Shown: positions 44,401-55,691 of the stretch, one piece after another
How the letters are laid out: each line of letters opens with the position of its first letter
Numbering within the stretch: the stretch's first letter is position 1
Assembly (NCBI RefSeq): GCF_039555335.1
Contig: NC_092642.1
Span: 16,397,208-16,461,207, forward strand
Direction of reading: 5' to 3'
Length of the DNA stretch: 64,000 nucleotides
Source of the DNA: Amphiura filiformis
Taxonomy: Eukaryota; Echinodermata; Ophiuroidea; Amphilepidida; Amphiuridae
Translations under genes and position numbers: made by a program
The notes under the pieces: model-generated
Told to the model about the DNA's origin: nothing
Databases searched by the model: none
The model's input: only the letters and a program-made list of their open reading frames with translations

Positions 44401-47400
44401 AAATGTGAAAAAAAATGGACCTCTTGCATCATATGACCCCTTGGGGTCACTTTTATTAAATTTGCTCCTCCTGATCCTCCTCCTCCTGATCCTCCTCCAC
44501 CCCGCACATTATGCTAATTAGATGCAAATTATTCAAATGTTAATAACGTTTTACAACTTTTTTAAGGTTTACTGTATTGGTCTCATCACAAGCTTTAATT
44601 TGACACCAAATTTAACTACATAGGCTGTATATTAACTGAGAAAATTAAAAAGATGAACCCTAAAAACGCATGGCCTTCTCTAAAAATCAGCATTTTGGCC
44701 CAAATTTGACCTCGCAGATGAATTCATCAAGTCTTTGCCATTCTAAAAATGTATACTTTTAAAATTTATATTCTTATTAAACCAACAATTTAGCAGCTAT
44801 GAGGCCCAAAAGTTTCCATAATTTCCTTAATTTGTCAAGTCATATTAATATAACCAATAACTTTTAGTTTTGGGCAAAAAAAAATAGTTCTGCCTCATGT
44901 TCCCCACGCCCATTTCATTTATACTGAACGTTTGCTCAAGCAAAATTGCAGAAGTTGATTTTTATTTTATATATGTTTTTTTTACATTCTAACCAAATTT
45001 GGCCAAAAATGTTCAATTTCACTTTTGTTTCTGTTCGCACCACAACTCAGAAATTCTAATGCTAGATGTAGCCTGTGTTTACATATAATCATTTTGATAT
45101 TAAAAAATGCACCTAAGTGGTGTTGTTCAATTCATAAATAATAAAGTAAAAAACCTCGTACCCCAGTACCTCATTAGATTTGAAATTCTCATGGGACATG
45201 AGACTAAACTATTATTTTGTTTGGCCTTATCTAACTTTAAGAAGTATCAAAAATGACAAAAGTGTGAAATTTTACAACCATGTTCATTTTTCTAGGCAAA
45301 TTTTCAATGAAAAAAGCTTAACAATTGGGCTGAAAATCACAAAATATATATAATTTTTCCATTAATTATGGTTGTAAAAAAGACCACCTCATTGTTCCAC
45401 TTGAAATAATACTATCTATCCCAAAACAATACTTTAATTCTCTAAACATCGGTACTCACATTGGCATTATTATTTTACAGTGAGTCTCGTCAGGCTGCTA
45501 TGTCTTCCCTTGACCAAGCATTGCTGCAGATACTTGGTCAGATTCCAGGCAAGTTTTCTCCCTATACAGTTGTATTGACTGCTCAGCAACCATCCAGGGT
45601 AAGTAAGACGTAATTAATTCGCTGGCCTTAGAAGTAGTAATGTAATTAATTACCATAGCAGTAGGTGAATACAATTTTTGAATGTATTGCCCTGCACTAT
45701 ATAAAGTCGGCTGCACTCATCACATGTCATGTCTGTGTATGTGTGCAATCATAGATTGAATACAAAATACCCCACTTTTCGAAGACACTAATCATACATG
45801 TGCGAGTGACACATACATGGATTGTGCATAATGTGACATTTCCATAGAATTACAATCCAGGTCTTTATGCCTATTCTTTGATAATCAGTGGTGCGATGCA
45901 GAGTTACAACGTACGTCTAGTGTCGGCAACATATTCAAAAATTGTTTTCTTTTGTACCATGTTATCTGCATGTGTGTTTATCGCAGAGCCACTAGCGTTC
46001 ATAATGTGCGAGATTGGCCAAGAATTATTTAATTTACCTGTAGTTCGCATTTGGAAAAAAACCTCCCGTCTTCTGCAATTCATGAAAATCCTCCGGAAGA
46101 AAACCAAAATATAATTTTATGCAGCCTTACAAAAGTATTAAAAAAAAAAAAAAAAAAAAAGCGCAGTGATTTATAGTGCGCTACGCACAGGCACAACGCC
46201 TAGACGTTGATCCACAAGCCTCAGCACACTTTACAGGTTGTCGCTGACCACTATGGCCCCACATCATTCCATAAACCATTAAACAACCGTTCAGGGAAAT
46301 TGCTGCTTCAAGAGCGCACACCCTAGACAATCCACAAATAACCATCGCAACCAGGATCAGCTCCCCGAGTTTCGTACGGGTTACAACGAGACAAATTAGC
46401 AGTGAGTTCCTTGTCCAGGGGAATTTCACGCTAACTCAATTTTCACGATAGCGTACTGGGCACCGCCAGGGTTCGAACCCGCAACCTTTCGCACCATGGT
46501 CGAACGCCTTAACGATTGAGCTAACTTGACTGCTATTAGCCAGTGCATCTGCCACACATCATATTTACAGTACAGCAAAATTCTGGTGATACATATTGTG
46601 ACCTCCTAGTTAAATTACCTAGCTTATAGGCTCACTGGCTAGTCTCAAAGAAGGTTAGGAACCTCTGTGTAATTTTAAAACACCTGTTTTTATCTTTTCT
46701 TGCAGGCTGTAAAGGAGAAGGCGAAGCCAGAGTCGGTTAACATTGGTCGACATCTATTACAAACTGCTGCACCTGGTGCAGATTCTAATTATACTTACGT
46801 CAACTACACTGAGGGCGCTTGCAAGGTCAGTTACAGCAATAGAATCTTACTATAATAAGTGAAATGTTGTGTGTGTGTAAGAGGCTATTTTGATCGTTAC
46901 ATAAGGAAACATACATGAGAAAGCTTATAGAATACTGGGAGTCACATATCTATATTTGGTTGAAATTGGTCAAGAAATGGTTTCAAAAATGAAAAAAAAA
47001 ACACCAGTTTTGTCTGTGTTTTAGAGCAAATGCATGCCTATGAATTGGGCCTTGCTAATGCTGTGGGCATAGCGCAGCAATACGTCGCGCAGCACCTAAC
47101 ATACAGGACCTAAAGCCTTGATTTTTTACAAGGTATGTTAGTTTATCAAAGTGTAATTATTGTGTATAAATCAGAATCTTCATTGCTATTGCTATAACCC
47201 CATGAGAACTACCTGCCGATTGGCCAAAAAGAAGTTTTCATTATCAATTGGCCCAATCAGCAACCTCATTAGAATAATTTCACCACGCAAAAAAATTGGG
47301 GTGAATTATTTGCAAAGCTCCATTCTGATTGGTGATTAAAGTGAAGATATCATATAATTAACCAATCAGAGGCAATGTTTTGTATTGCTTTCATGCAGGT

Positions 47401-50400
47401 GTACTTCTATGCAACAGGGATGAAGTTAGATGTTGTGAATGTTAGTCGTTTGGGAACAACAAATGTCTCTTTGCCTTACGACGGTTGGGTGACTGACGGA
47501 TCAGAGTGCAAGAACACAACTATCAAGTAAGATGGGAAGGGTAATCAACGTTGTTATGGGGACAGGGCACTTTTACCAGGGAAGAACAGATTGGGAAGTG
47601 TCACTCTTTGATAAAAGTAATAAAACTATGGAAGCCGCCATTGCCCTGCCATCGCGTAGGCCTGGAACACTACCGCGACTTCTACCGGCTGCATCGCGCC
47701 TATGCTCCGCGTTCAAGTAATAAATTTCCCCCTAAAAATCACGGCTTGCTGCATCCAAGGTTAGACTTTTCTAAGCCTGCTACAGTGTATTTTTTATCAA
47801 ATGTTGAACAGCTGTTAGCGCATCCATGAACTTAATTTGTTCAATACATCAAATCGACCAACAATCCCGTTATCCAGGCCAATATTTATACAAGAAAAAT
47901 ACTGTTTCAATCACGAAAATTAACCTTAATTTCGCGCCTACTCGTAAGACTTGCCGATAGTCTATTCAGATATCGTTGTCAAGCTCGAGGTGATTGACCC
48001 CGATGATTGACAGTCGGGAGCGCGTATTGTTACGGCGTAGTCATGGTGCTGGTGCGCGTTGGCGGTGCTGGCGGCGTCGACGGTCGCCAGCACCCCTTTT
48101 TTCCAAGATGGCGGCCTCCATGCGTGTACCGGGGTGCTGGTGTGGAACCAGAACAGCAGCGGGAATCGCTGGTTAGATCGAGCTGGGATGGAAAAGAACA
48201 TGGGGATCAGCGAATTACTGTCAGGGGCCTGCTTTTACATCCCCACATAATTCTTGATTATTGATTCCTTCCATCATAAAGCTGAATTTATACTCGATCG
48301 CTTTTGCAGAAAAGCGATTTTCACACATTTTTTACGCGATGTTTAATTACATTTCCAGAGCGTCAAGCCAATCAATCGATTCAAATCGCTGAGGCAAAAA
48401 CGACATCGCTTTTGCAAGTTGAAGAAATCTCAACTTCTCTGCGATATCGCTTGACACGTGAATGCGTCAACCAATCATATACAACCATCTGGATCTATTA
48501 TTTTGCTAATTAATTTGCTTTTCTCGATTATTAATTTTTGGTGATGAATTAATTCAAAGCAATAATTATTGACAGCAACTGATGTTTTAAAAATGTATTT
48601 TGTGGCATTTAGAATATTTTAATTGTCGTCTGCAATCGCTATCGCCGTGATAAGTATAAATGCAAAAGCGATGAGCGATGCATCGCAAAAATTCGACGAT
48701 TGCCCATCGCTTTTCAAAAGCGTTTAATCGTAATCGCTCGGCGATTGAGTATAAATTCAGCTTAACCCATAATTCAGCCGGTAGTTCCCATGGGGCTATT
48801 AAGCGCCTTCAGTGAAAAGTACTGCTTTCCAAGTATCTTTTATATAGAATTCTTAGTCAGTAGGAGAGGTCTAGTTCGTAGACACATAATCTGATAGGAC
48901 AATCGCATGATTTTGGGTGCCATCTATCAGGCCGTAGACTACCCCACGTCATCATGAGTGTTGATAACGCATAACATGCTTGTAGAGGTGCTTGCGTATG
49001 TATCGCGTTGTATGCGTGAACTAGTGGAGTACGCACACATGCTAACAGTACCCGCAACAGAATATGTGAAGTTGTAAACAAGTTTTGTTCATTTTATAAT
49101 AAGGGGAGTTTTTATGACGGTAACTTCCTATTATTTATTCTCTAATTAAGATGTTTACAGATAATGTGCCAAATCAATTCAAACATAATATCCATAAACA
49201 TGGATTCAATTGATGTGGTACAGAAGAAATGAGTATGAAGATTGGAGAATATAAAAGAGAAATAAGATGTTATGCACAAGTTTAATTTGTCCTTTGAAAG
49301 CAGAACTAAAGTTTTAACCGTATCAAATAATTTTCTTTAACCCTAACCGAACCCGTGGTTTTTTGATATTGGATGGGAAAAAAGAAATGAAAAAGGAGAG
49401 AAGGTGAACAAAGAAGTCACTTGGTACCCCCGGGATACGAACCTCGGACCCCTCGCATGCCATGGAGAAGATCACCGACCTGTAGCCACGGTGGTTACAC
49501 TGCCCCTGGCAGCAATTCCCTGGGTATATATGACTTTAAGGAGGTACTACACCCATGTGGTAAATTTGTGACTATTTTTGCATTTTTCTCAAAAAATAAT
49601 TACACACTGGTAACAAAAGTTATGTATACTAGCGGGACACCCGCGCTACGCGCGGGTCCCCGCTAGGTGAGTAAATGGGAGCGTTCACTAAAACGGGAGG
49701 AATTACTGAACAGGTAGAATCATTGAAAAGGTAAATTTCATTTATCTGAGTCTGACCCTCGTTAAGCCTAAGTTTCCATTTTAGCTTCTTTCTTTCTTTT
49801 TAGTTTCTTCTATGGGCCAATTTTGTTCCATTTTTTAAAAACATTTTGCTGCTAAGCTTGCAAATTTCCGTTACCATCTTACTATACTCGTAGGCCTACC
49901 TGTTTGTCCTCATTTTGTTTTCTTTTTTAATTACAGTAGGCCTACCTCTTCATGTTGTTTGTACTTTTTAACACACATCTTTTCCCCGTATTTATTACGC
50001 CTACGATCGGTCGTTCACCCATATTATCATTCATTGCTTGCGACTCTCGTGCGTTTCGCTTGCGACATGGCGTAGTGCTGCGTTACCAGCGCTATCGCTG
50101 CGCTTCTGCGAGCGGCTTGGCATTAGATACGCCCGTCACGACGCGCACGGGCTAGCTTGACAACTGACTCCCTTTTTGTTTACCCAGCATAGCAACGTAC
50201 CACATTTTCACTGATTTTGAGGCCAATTCTTGACCGTTTTCAACCAAATAAAGTTTAAACACGTTCCGTATATTCCTCGATCTCCCGTATGAATTTGGCG
50301 ACATTTGGATCGAAACTGACGGAGCCTTTCCATGATACATAGATACATACATAGATAGATAGATACATACAACATTTCCCTATTTATAGTAAGATTATTG

Positions 50401-53400
50401 GGGCAAGGAATCCAATTACTACACTGAAATTTCAGTGACTCAAGACAATATATCAGTATATATGATAGGAAACGAGGTACATCCTAGCGGTACCTTATTT
50501 CTGGTCATAAATAACAAACTGCTTGTCTTGGGTCACTGAAATTCCAGTGTAGTAATTGAATTCCTTGCCCTATAATATCAAAACTTTTGTTACCACTGTG
50601 TTATTAGTTTTTGAGAAAAATGCAAAAATAGACACAAATTTATCAAAGGGTGTAGTACCCCCTTAACTGATTGCGTCATCAAGTCACATGGAATACATGC
50701 ACACACAGTGGTTTTAATAGTGAGCTTTAGTGAGACTTGGTTCGGTTAGGGTTAAATCAAGAAACAACATCATCATTATCCATATTTTAAATAATAGAGT
50801 CATGTACAGTAAATAATGAGTTTGAAGTGGAATGCATTCATACTTCGAAGTGGATTGATCATTCACATCACTCTGCCTTCCCAATTGGAATGATCATTCA
50901 CATCATTTGGCTTCTAAATAGAATGATCATTATTCAGATTATTCCACTCCAAGTGGAATGATCATTTAGATCATTCTGCTTCCAAGTGGAATGATCATTT
51001 AGATCATCCCGCTTCCAAGTGGAATGATTATTTAGGTCATTCCGCTTCCAAGTGGAATGATCATTTAGATCATCCCGCTTTAGAGTGGAATGATCATTTA
51101 GATCATCCCGCTTCCAAGTGGAATGATCATTTAGATCATTCCGCATCCAAGTGGAATGATCATTTAGATAATTCCGCTTCCAAATGGAATGATTATTTAG
51201 ATCATTCTGCTGCCAAGTGGAATGATTATTCAGATCATTCTGCTTCCAAGTGGAATGATTATTTAGGTCATTCCGCTTCCAAGTAGAATGATCATTTAGA
51301 TCATCCCGCTTCCAAGTGGAATGATCATTTAGATCATTCCGCTTCCAAGTGGAATGATCATTTAGATCATCCCGCTTCCAAGTGGAATGATCATTTAGAT
51401 CAGTCCGCTTCCAAGTGGAATGATCATCAAGTGAAATGAACATTCAGATCTCACGCTGACAACAATCTTCTTTCTGTTTTTTTTTCTTGACTTAGGTTTG
51501 TCATGTCCCATAATGATATTGGTGGCAATGAGATCAAGACCTTCAAGTTGACGTAAGTATTCTTTATTGTCAATGTTGTTAAACACAACACTCTAGTATT
51601 GCATGGTTTAGTATCTACTTCAATTCAAGGATTTTTCAACAAGCTATATTGTGAAATAGTACACTTTTCACTAGCATAAAATGGGCTGTTCCAGTTTGAA
51701 TACATGTCTCTATAGAAGACTTAACCTGAATATCTCACACAGGGGATGTAGATTTGAAATGGAGTTATCTTTTCAGGTAGCCCCAAGTGAAATTTACACT
51801 TAGTGTGTGGAAAATTAAGGTCATGTCTTCCATAGGGGGTGTATGGATTTCAACTGGAATTGCGCATTTTGTTGTTGTTGTAGTTAAAGGAGGATGGTCC
51901 AAACAATAACCGCCTCCCCAATTTTTTCCCCATCAAGATGAAGATTTTTATATCTGTGGAAAGTCTGCCTCATTCATCTGTGAAATCATCAGGTGTATTA
52001 CATACTGACGGATCTGAACGGTAAAATCCATAGAGATGGATGTTAAGAATAAGATTTCACAAAAATTGTGAAATCCATAGTGACGGATAACTTTGGCAAT
52101 CTATTTCATATGTGAGATGTACGATTTTGCAACATTTTGAAAAGATATTGGACATTGACATTTGTAAATGTAATAAATTGGAACCATCCTCCTTGAAAGG
52201 GGTGTGACCAGATCAACAGCCTCATCCCCTATTTTTTCTCATGAAGACTGAGCTTTAAAAAAAAGAAGAGAAAAAAAAGCGCAATGATTTTTAGTGCGCT
52301 ACGCACAGGCACAATGCCTAGATGTTGATCCACAAGCCTCAGCACACTTTACAGGTTGTCGCTGCCCACTACGGGCCCACATCATTCCACAAACCATTAA
52401 ACAACAATTCAGGGACTTTGCAGCTTCAAGAGCGCACACCCTAGACATACCACAAATAACCTTCGCAACCAGGATCAGCTCCCCGAGTTTTGTACGGGTT
52501 ACAACGAGACAAATTAGCAGTAAGTTCCTTGTCCAGGGGAATTTCAAGCTAACTCAATTTTTCCACAAGAGCGTACTAGGCACCGCCAGGGTTCGAACCC
52601 TCTTTAGTCTCATATATCAAAACTGCTGGAGCAATATAATTTGAAATTTTGAGACAAATTGTTGTAATGATAGGCCTCGATGTAAGATATGAAAAACACA
52701 AAATTAAAAAAATCTGGACAACCCACCAATAATGTATGCATTATTTATGTATCTCTTTCAGAATGGTGTTTAACCAGACACTGGGGCAGTACAAATATTG
52801 GGTAACTGAATCAGTAGAGATCACATTGAATGACGAATTTAATTTTCCCATGGATACCACCGACTTTGTTCCGAATAGTTTGTCTACTCCTGTGGGCTTG
52901 TCTTACCACTGCAGTGATCTGACTATCCAAGAAAATTCGACGAGAGGTTCGCTGGAAGATAAAGTGAGATTGGATGTTAAGGAATTCCAGGTGAGTGTGG
53001 TGCAATTATTATAAACATCTCAAAAAAAGTAACTAACCCCCCTTAAATAATGGCCAGTATTCAAAAAGGGGCTATTGTATTACAAATCTGTAAAATGCGT
53101 TGAAAGCAGAATTTATTTCTGCGCATTTTGACACCTCATTTGATACGATAGCCCAGAAAACAATAAAACACCTGTCAATTTAATTTAGTAAGGTCCAGAT
53201 TTGAAAGTTGTACTTACATACAAATTTTTAAAATACAAAAACACTCAGATATCATTACACAGATTTCCTTCCATTACACTGAATACAAAATCAATACAAT
53301 TTACTGCAACTTTCAAATCTTGGGTTACATTGATTCAAATGTACGCTGTGATGTCAATATTTAGTCAATTGCAACAAATGAGGTGTCAAAATGTGCAGAA

Positions 53401-54038
53401 ATAAATTCAGCTTCCAGCGCATTTTACAGATTTGTAATACAATCGCCCGTTTTTGAATAATGGTCATTATTTAAGGGGGGTTAGTTACTTTTTAAGGGGG
53501 GTTAGTTACCTGTCCCTTCCCTCACCTTATCCCTGATCCTAACCTAAAATGCCCTGAACCCTAACTATAACCGTTTTCGGATCAATAACCTTTCAGACTA
53601 ATTGGTTGTTTCCACGAGTTTAGGTGCACTTTAATCTCTTTCTCAGTGCTCTTTTCTCCTTAACGATTCAGCTTTCTGCCATGTTTAATTTATTTCACAG
53701 TGCTCTTGCCTCCTAAATGATTCAGCCTTCTGCCATGTTTAGTCTCTTTCCCAGTGTTCTTGCCTCCTAAATGATTCAGCCTTCTGCCATATTTAATCTC
53801 TTTCCCGATGCTCTTGTTTTCTTTCCAGGTTCAACCGTTTGGAATCAATGGTGAAAAGTTTTCCCAAGCCAATGATTGTGTGGGCTACTTCTCAGCGGGC
53901 ATATGGATGGGCCTCATAGTTACCATTATTCTTGTACTTATATTGGGTTCTGGTATGGCCATGCTGGCTGATCTGAAAGTCATGGATAAGTTTGATGATC
54001 CTAAGGGGAAAACAATTACAGTCAATGTATCAGATTAA
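38327..54038 (+). CDS. ATP6AP1: V-ATPase accessory subunit S1 (Ac45), ten coding exons
   Basis: Type I membrane glycoprotein of the V-ATPase proton pump, thought to assist its assembly and targeting. Coding exons are 38327-38433, 42390-42516, 43273-43350, 43603-43787, 45481-45598, 46706-46825, 47399-47526, 51496-51552, 52762-52990 and 53829-54038. All introns are GT-AG and phases match, giving 1359 nt and 452 residues (human about 470). A signal peptide is followed by SDQVPFIAWSS, then LFLIVMDKLSIDDITRYS, LIIIRLDSSP and PYTVVLTAQQPSR. The luminal domain carries several N-glycosylation sites (NYT, NVS, NTT, NQT, NST). The terminal part has DCVGYFSAGIWMGLI, one transmembrane helix and the tail MDKFDDPKGKTI, matching the human protein. 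The start is chosen for its strong context and the signal peptide. RPS23 is divergent, 2.7 kb upstream. No break was seen. Confidence 0.94.
38867..39991. mobile_element. 1.1-kb TIR element in ATP6AP1 intron 1
   Basis: The ends ctatagtaaaattccaattg and caattggaattcccactatag are inverted for about 35 bp, including a shared gaatgaacgcagctt. The open stretches inside have no recognisable transposase, so it is non-autonomous. Confidence 0.8.
40212..40368. repeat. 15-bp minisatellite, about 10 copies
   Basis: The unit attaatacaatagaa is repeated almost without change, so the array is young or under active slippage. Long frames through it (INTIE or LISIV repeats) are artefacts. It is in ATP6AP1 intron 1. 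Confidence 0.93.
41100..41960. repeat. ccacgcttttt/aaaaagcgtgg repeats in ATP6AP1 intron 1
   Basis: gaggcacccttttactg and cccacgctttttac words recur near 41110-41270 and 41835-41960, with an inverted aaaaagcgtggac at 41945. A foldback or degenerate element is likely, with unclear ends. About 550 bp in the middle show nothing recognisable. Confidence 0.5.
42180..42350. repeat. MITE family E, partial copy
   Basis: ggtgccgctctgacatatga, gtcataccgctgctgctcagc and the right end ctgaaaccagcata match 30522-30852. It ends about 40 bases before ATP6AP1 exon 2. Confidence 0.7.
43885..44640 (-). repeat. Dispersed repeat D, copy 2 (ATP6AP1 intron 4)
   Basis: Inverted relative of 32510-33710: cctggaatatgattgtatgg, ctcctcctgatcctcc and gtattggtctcatcacaagc. 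It lacks the 387-bp element and therefore shows the empty insertion site near 44510. Confidence 0.75.
45615..45960. repeat. Relative of the 24078-24831 foldback element
   Basis: attaccatagcagtaggtga, tttttgaatgtattgccctgc and caatcatagattgaatacaa follow the order seen at 24470-24600. The terminal repeats are not preserved. It is in ATP6AP1 intron 5. Confidence 0.65.
46140..46535 (-). mobile_element. tRNA-derived SINE, copy 1
   Basis: On the minus strand the head at about 46535-46455 has a box A-like TTAGCTCAATCG and a box B GGTTCGAACCC. A body of about 290 bp follows, with ctggacaaggaactcac and gtgtgctgaggcttgtgg, ending ataaatcactgcgc and a T run. A second copy at 52262-52603 fixes the family. 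It is in ATP6AP1 intron 5, opposite in strand to the host gene. Confidence 0.82.
48278..48763. mobile_element. Foldback MITE, aagctgaatttatact ends
   Basis: aagctgaatttatactcgatcgc-type left end and its inverted copy ending agtataaattcagctt. Subterminal gcgattttc/gcgatt words repeat throughout. It is in ATP6AP1 intron 7. Confidence 0.85.
49418..49515 (-). repeat. tRNA-like segment
   Basis: The minus strand shows a box A-like TGGCTACAGGTCGG and a box B-like GGTTCGTATCC at tRNA spacing. The T stem does not pair well. It is probably the head of a decayed SINE. Confidence 0.5.
49629..50394 (-). mobile_element. Non-autonomous Helitron-like element
   Basis: On the minus strand it begins TCTTACTATAAATAGGG and ends with a GC hairpin (cccgcgcgtagcgcggg), then tgtcccg and CTAG. 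A TC start, a CTRR end, a 3' subterminal hairpin and insertion exactly between A and T without target duplication are the hallmarks of Helitrons. The host site is a family C MITE. A GATA/CATA microsatellite (50337-50370) lies near its 5' end. It encodes no Rep/helicase. Confidence 0.82.
50402..50570. repeat. Short palindromic element or MITE C core
   Basis: ggcaaggaatccaattacta and its inverted partner tagtaattgaattccttgcc bound 169 bp, and the arms continue with cactgaaatttcagtg and cactgaaattccagtg. It may be a separate insertion or the core of family C. Confidence 0.65.
50826..51430. repeat. 30-bp minisatellite with palindromic unit, about 20 copies
   Basis: The unit is close to gtggaatgatcatttagatc plus attccgcttccaa, 30 bp in step. 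Each contains the palindrome aatgatcatt, so single strands can form repeated hairpins. Outer copies are more divergent than inner ones. It ends about 65 bases before ATP6AP1 exon 8. The long minus-strand frame through it (LNDHSTWKRD repeats) is a by-product of a unit length divisible by three. Confidence 0.92.
51889..52195. mobile_element. MITE, aaggaggatggtcc ends
   Basis: aaggaggatggtccaa and ttggaaccatcctcctt are inverted, with internal ccatagagatgga/tccatagtgacgga repeats. It is in ATP6AP1 intron 8. Confidence 0.8.
52262..52603 (-). mobile_element. tRNA-derived SINE, copy 2 (head truncated)
   Basis: About 90% identical to 46140-46535 from the T run through the body to box B (GGTTCGAACCC), where it stops, so the box A half is missing. 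It is in ATP6AP1 intron 8. Confidence 0.82.
53019..53510. mobile_element. Foldback element, gtaactaacccccctta ends
   Basis: Left gtaactaaccccccttaaat and right atttaaggggggttagttac are exact inverted ends. Further in, acaaatctgtaaaatgcg pairs with cgcattttacagatttgt. The right end is followed by a second copy of its last 20 bases. It is in ATP6AP1 intron 9. Confidence 0.87.
53633..53815. repeat. 55-60-bp tandem repeat before ATP6AP1 exon 10
   Basis: About three copies of a pyrimidine-rich unit with cctaaatgattcagccttct and gccatgtttaatctcttt. The last copy runs into the polypyrimidine tract and acceptor of exon 10, so the repeats duplicate splice-acceptor-like sequence. Confidence 0.8.
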
Positions 54039-54130
54039 ACAGAAGAGTTAGAATATACAGAATTATAATAGTATTGATGTATACACTAATTAGATTCATC
54101 AGGTTTGTTGATATACAGTAAAAAAAAGTC

Positions 54131-54280
54131 TTTAGAACAAAACCAAAAGTTTTACTCACTATTGACGGTTTCGCTTACTGGAAGTAAGGATCGCTCAGCA
54201 ACCATCATTCTGATGATGCCTATTGATCATGATAGGTGAAACTGTCAATAGTGAGGTTTAGTTTTGGTTTTGTTCAAAAG
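54131..54280. mobile_element. Small foldback MITE in ATP6AP1 3' flank
   Basis: tttagaacaaaaccaaaag and cttactattgac-type left arm pair with gtcaatagtgaggttta and ttttggttttgttcaaaag at the right. It may lie within the 3' UTR. Confidence 0.78.
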
Positions 54281-54889
54281 AAATTTTTCATACTGTGTTG
54301 AGGTATAGTTCATTATTTTCGGGAGGTACAGTACATAATAATAATAATACAAAGTGATGGCTCAGGTTTTATGTGAATTTAGAAATCAAGGCTTTCAGTT
54401 CATCAAATAATCAGAGGTCCTACTTCCTACAGCTTTATCATGCTTATAAGCAGTGAATGTTCTGATGACTCATTGGCAAACAGACATAAATCCATGGTAG
54501 TTGCATGTATGGAGTTATGTATTGCAGCTAATGGACATACATCTTTGTGCTGCTGAGCACTGGGCTATCTAGATCATGCAATAATTCATATAGCAGTTTA
54601 AATTACAAACCAACTACTGTAGTTCTGTATATTCTATGTTTTAGATCTAGAGCAGTATCACGTCATTACAGTATCATGTTTAGGGAGCAATATTTCATGA
54701 AAAAAATCCCCATCAGTGAGTATAATTATGAGTTAGTGCATTTCTGATTATTGTTACTTTTTTTCTTGATCCAAGTTGCTATTTTGGCTATATTATAGAG
54801 TACTGTATGTGATGTTTTTTCACAAAGTGTTGGAGTTGCTTGGTGGAATCTAGGCCGTGGATGATAAGCCCATAGGCAAAACTCGCACA

Positions 54890-54895
54890 AATAAA
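54890..54895 (+). terminator. Candidate ATP6AP1 polyadenylation signal
   Basis: AATAAA 0.85 kb after the stop codon, followed within 40 bases by an A run. No earlier canonical signal was noticed. Transcript evidence is lacking. Confidence 0.35.
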
Positions 54896-55368
54896 ACCGT
54901 GTGAAAATAACAGCATTATACATTTAAAAAAAAAAATTTGTGTGGATAGAAGTTCATGTGCAAATGTAATGCAAGCAAAGGAATTTAATGGGAGAACGTA
55001 GACTTTGCCATGTTTACTTAAACAGAAAGCCCCCGTCTGGCCAGTTCTCCACAGAAGAACTGATAATACACCTGTTACTTTGATGACAGACAGAACAGAA
55101 TTTAACCTTGACTAATTCCCCAAGGAACTTGAACCTAAAGTGGGGCTTTCACTATAAGCATTGTTTTGCTGTGGTCCTGGTACACTCTTGATTTTCATAT
55201 AGACCTGCAGGTGCACTATGGGACATATGCCATATTGGATTAAATGCATCTTACAAAGGCCAAAACATTCTCCCATTGCATTCATTGGTTATACCACATT
55301 TTACAAATTAACATTCTCCTTGTTGCTCTGAGTCTCAAAATATACTTACTGGGACCAAAGACATTAAA

Positions 55369-55691
55369 CCCAAAGAGTACCGACTCTAAATTGTATCATG
55401 CATAATGCTATGGTAAATCCGCCCTATTGATTCGTGACATATGGATGCCAAAGAAGTGTACCTCCAGCATTTATCGAAAAAGCCCGATATGGAATGATAA
55501 TTTACATCTTAAGTTGGAGTGTTACAATTAAGGTCATAGCACTAAGTAAGTGCACATTATTGGCATAAGGTATTAGATGCAGAATTCAAACAATCAAAGT
55601 TTGCCAGGCACTTGGCAAAATAATCTGGTGGTGCACTATTTGTCCCTCCATGAGCAGCACACTTACATGGCGGAGTCGGTCCTCTTTGAGT
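55369..55691. mobile_element. MITE family F, copy 1
   Basis: cccaaagagtaccgactct at the left and ggagtcggtcctctttgagt at the right are inverted ends. The family recurs at 61211-61786 and as an end fragment at 43080-43128. Confidence 0.78.

Larger units (their letters stand above)
49540..50667. mobile_element. MITE family C, copy interrupted by a Helitron
   Basis: The left end aaggaggtactacaccc and the right end gggtgtagtacccccttaa enclose inverted arms of about 85 bp (ggtaacaaaagttat and aaaacttttgttacc). The 766-bp Helitron at 49629-50394 splits the left arm from the centre. The full uninterrupted copy is at 31307-31529. Confidence 0.82.
49337..50755. repeat. Outer inverted repeat of a nested element cluster
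   Basis: ttaaccctaaccgaacc at 49337-49353 and ggttcggttagggttaa at 50739-50755 are exact 17-bp complements. They enclose a family C MITE, a Helitron and a small palindrome. The arms do not extend far, so whether they bound one element is uncertain. Confidence 0.5.

Noticed and set aside
50934-51443. 169-codon minus-strand frame of LNDHSTWKRD repeats
   Set aside because: The frame is open only because the minisatellite unit is 30 bp; there is no signal of a gene and it lies antisense in an intron.
46181-52547. Similar frames of about 82 codons in both SINE copies
   Set aside because: Similarity follows from the two repeats being copies; there is no start context or known domain.
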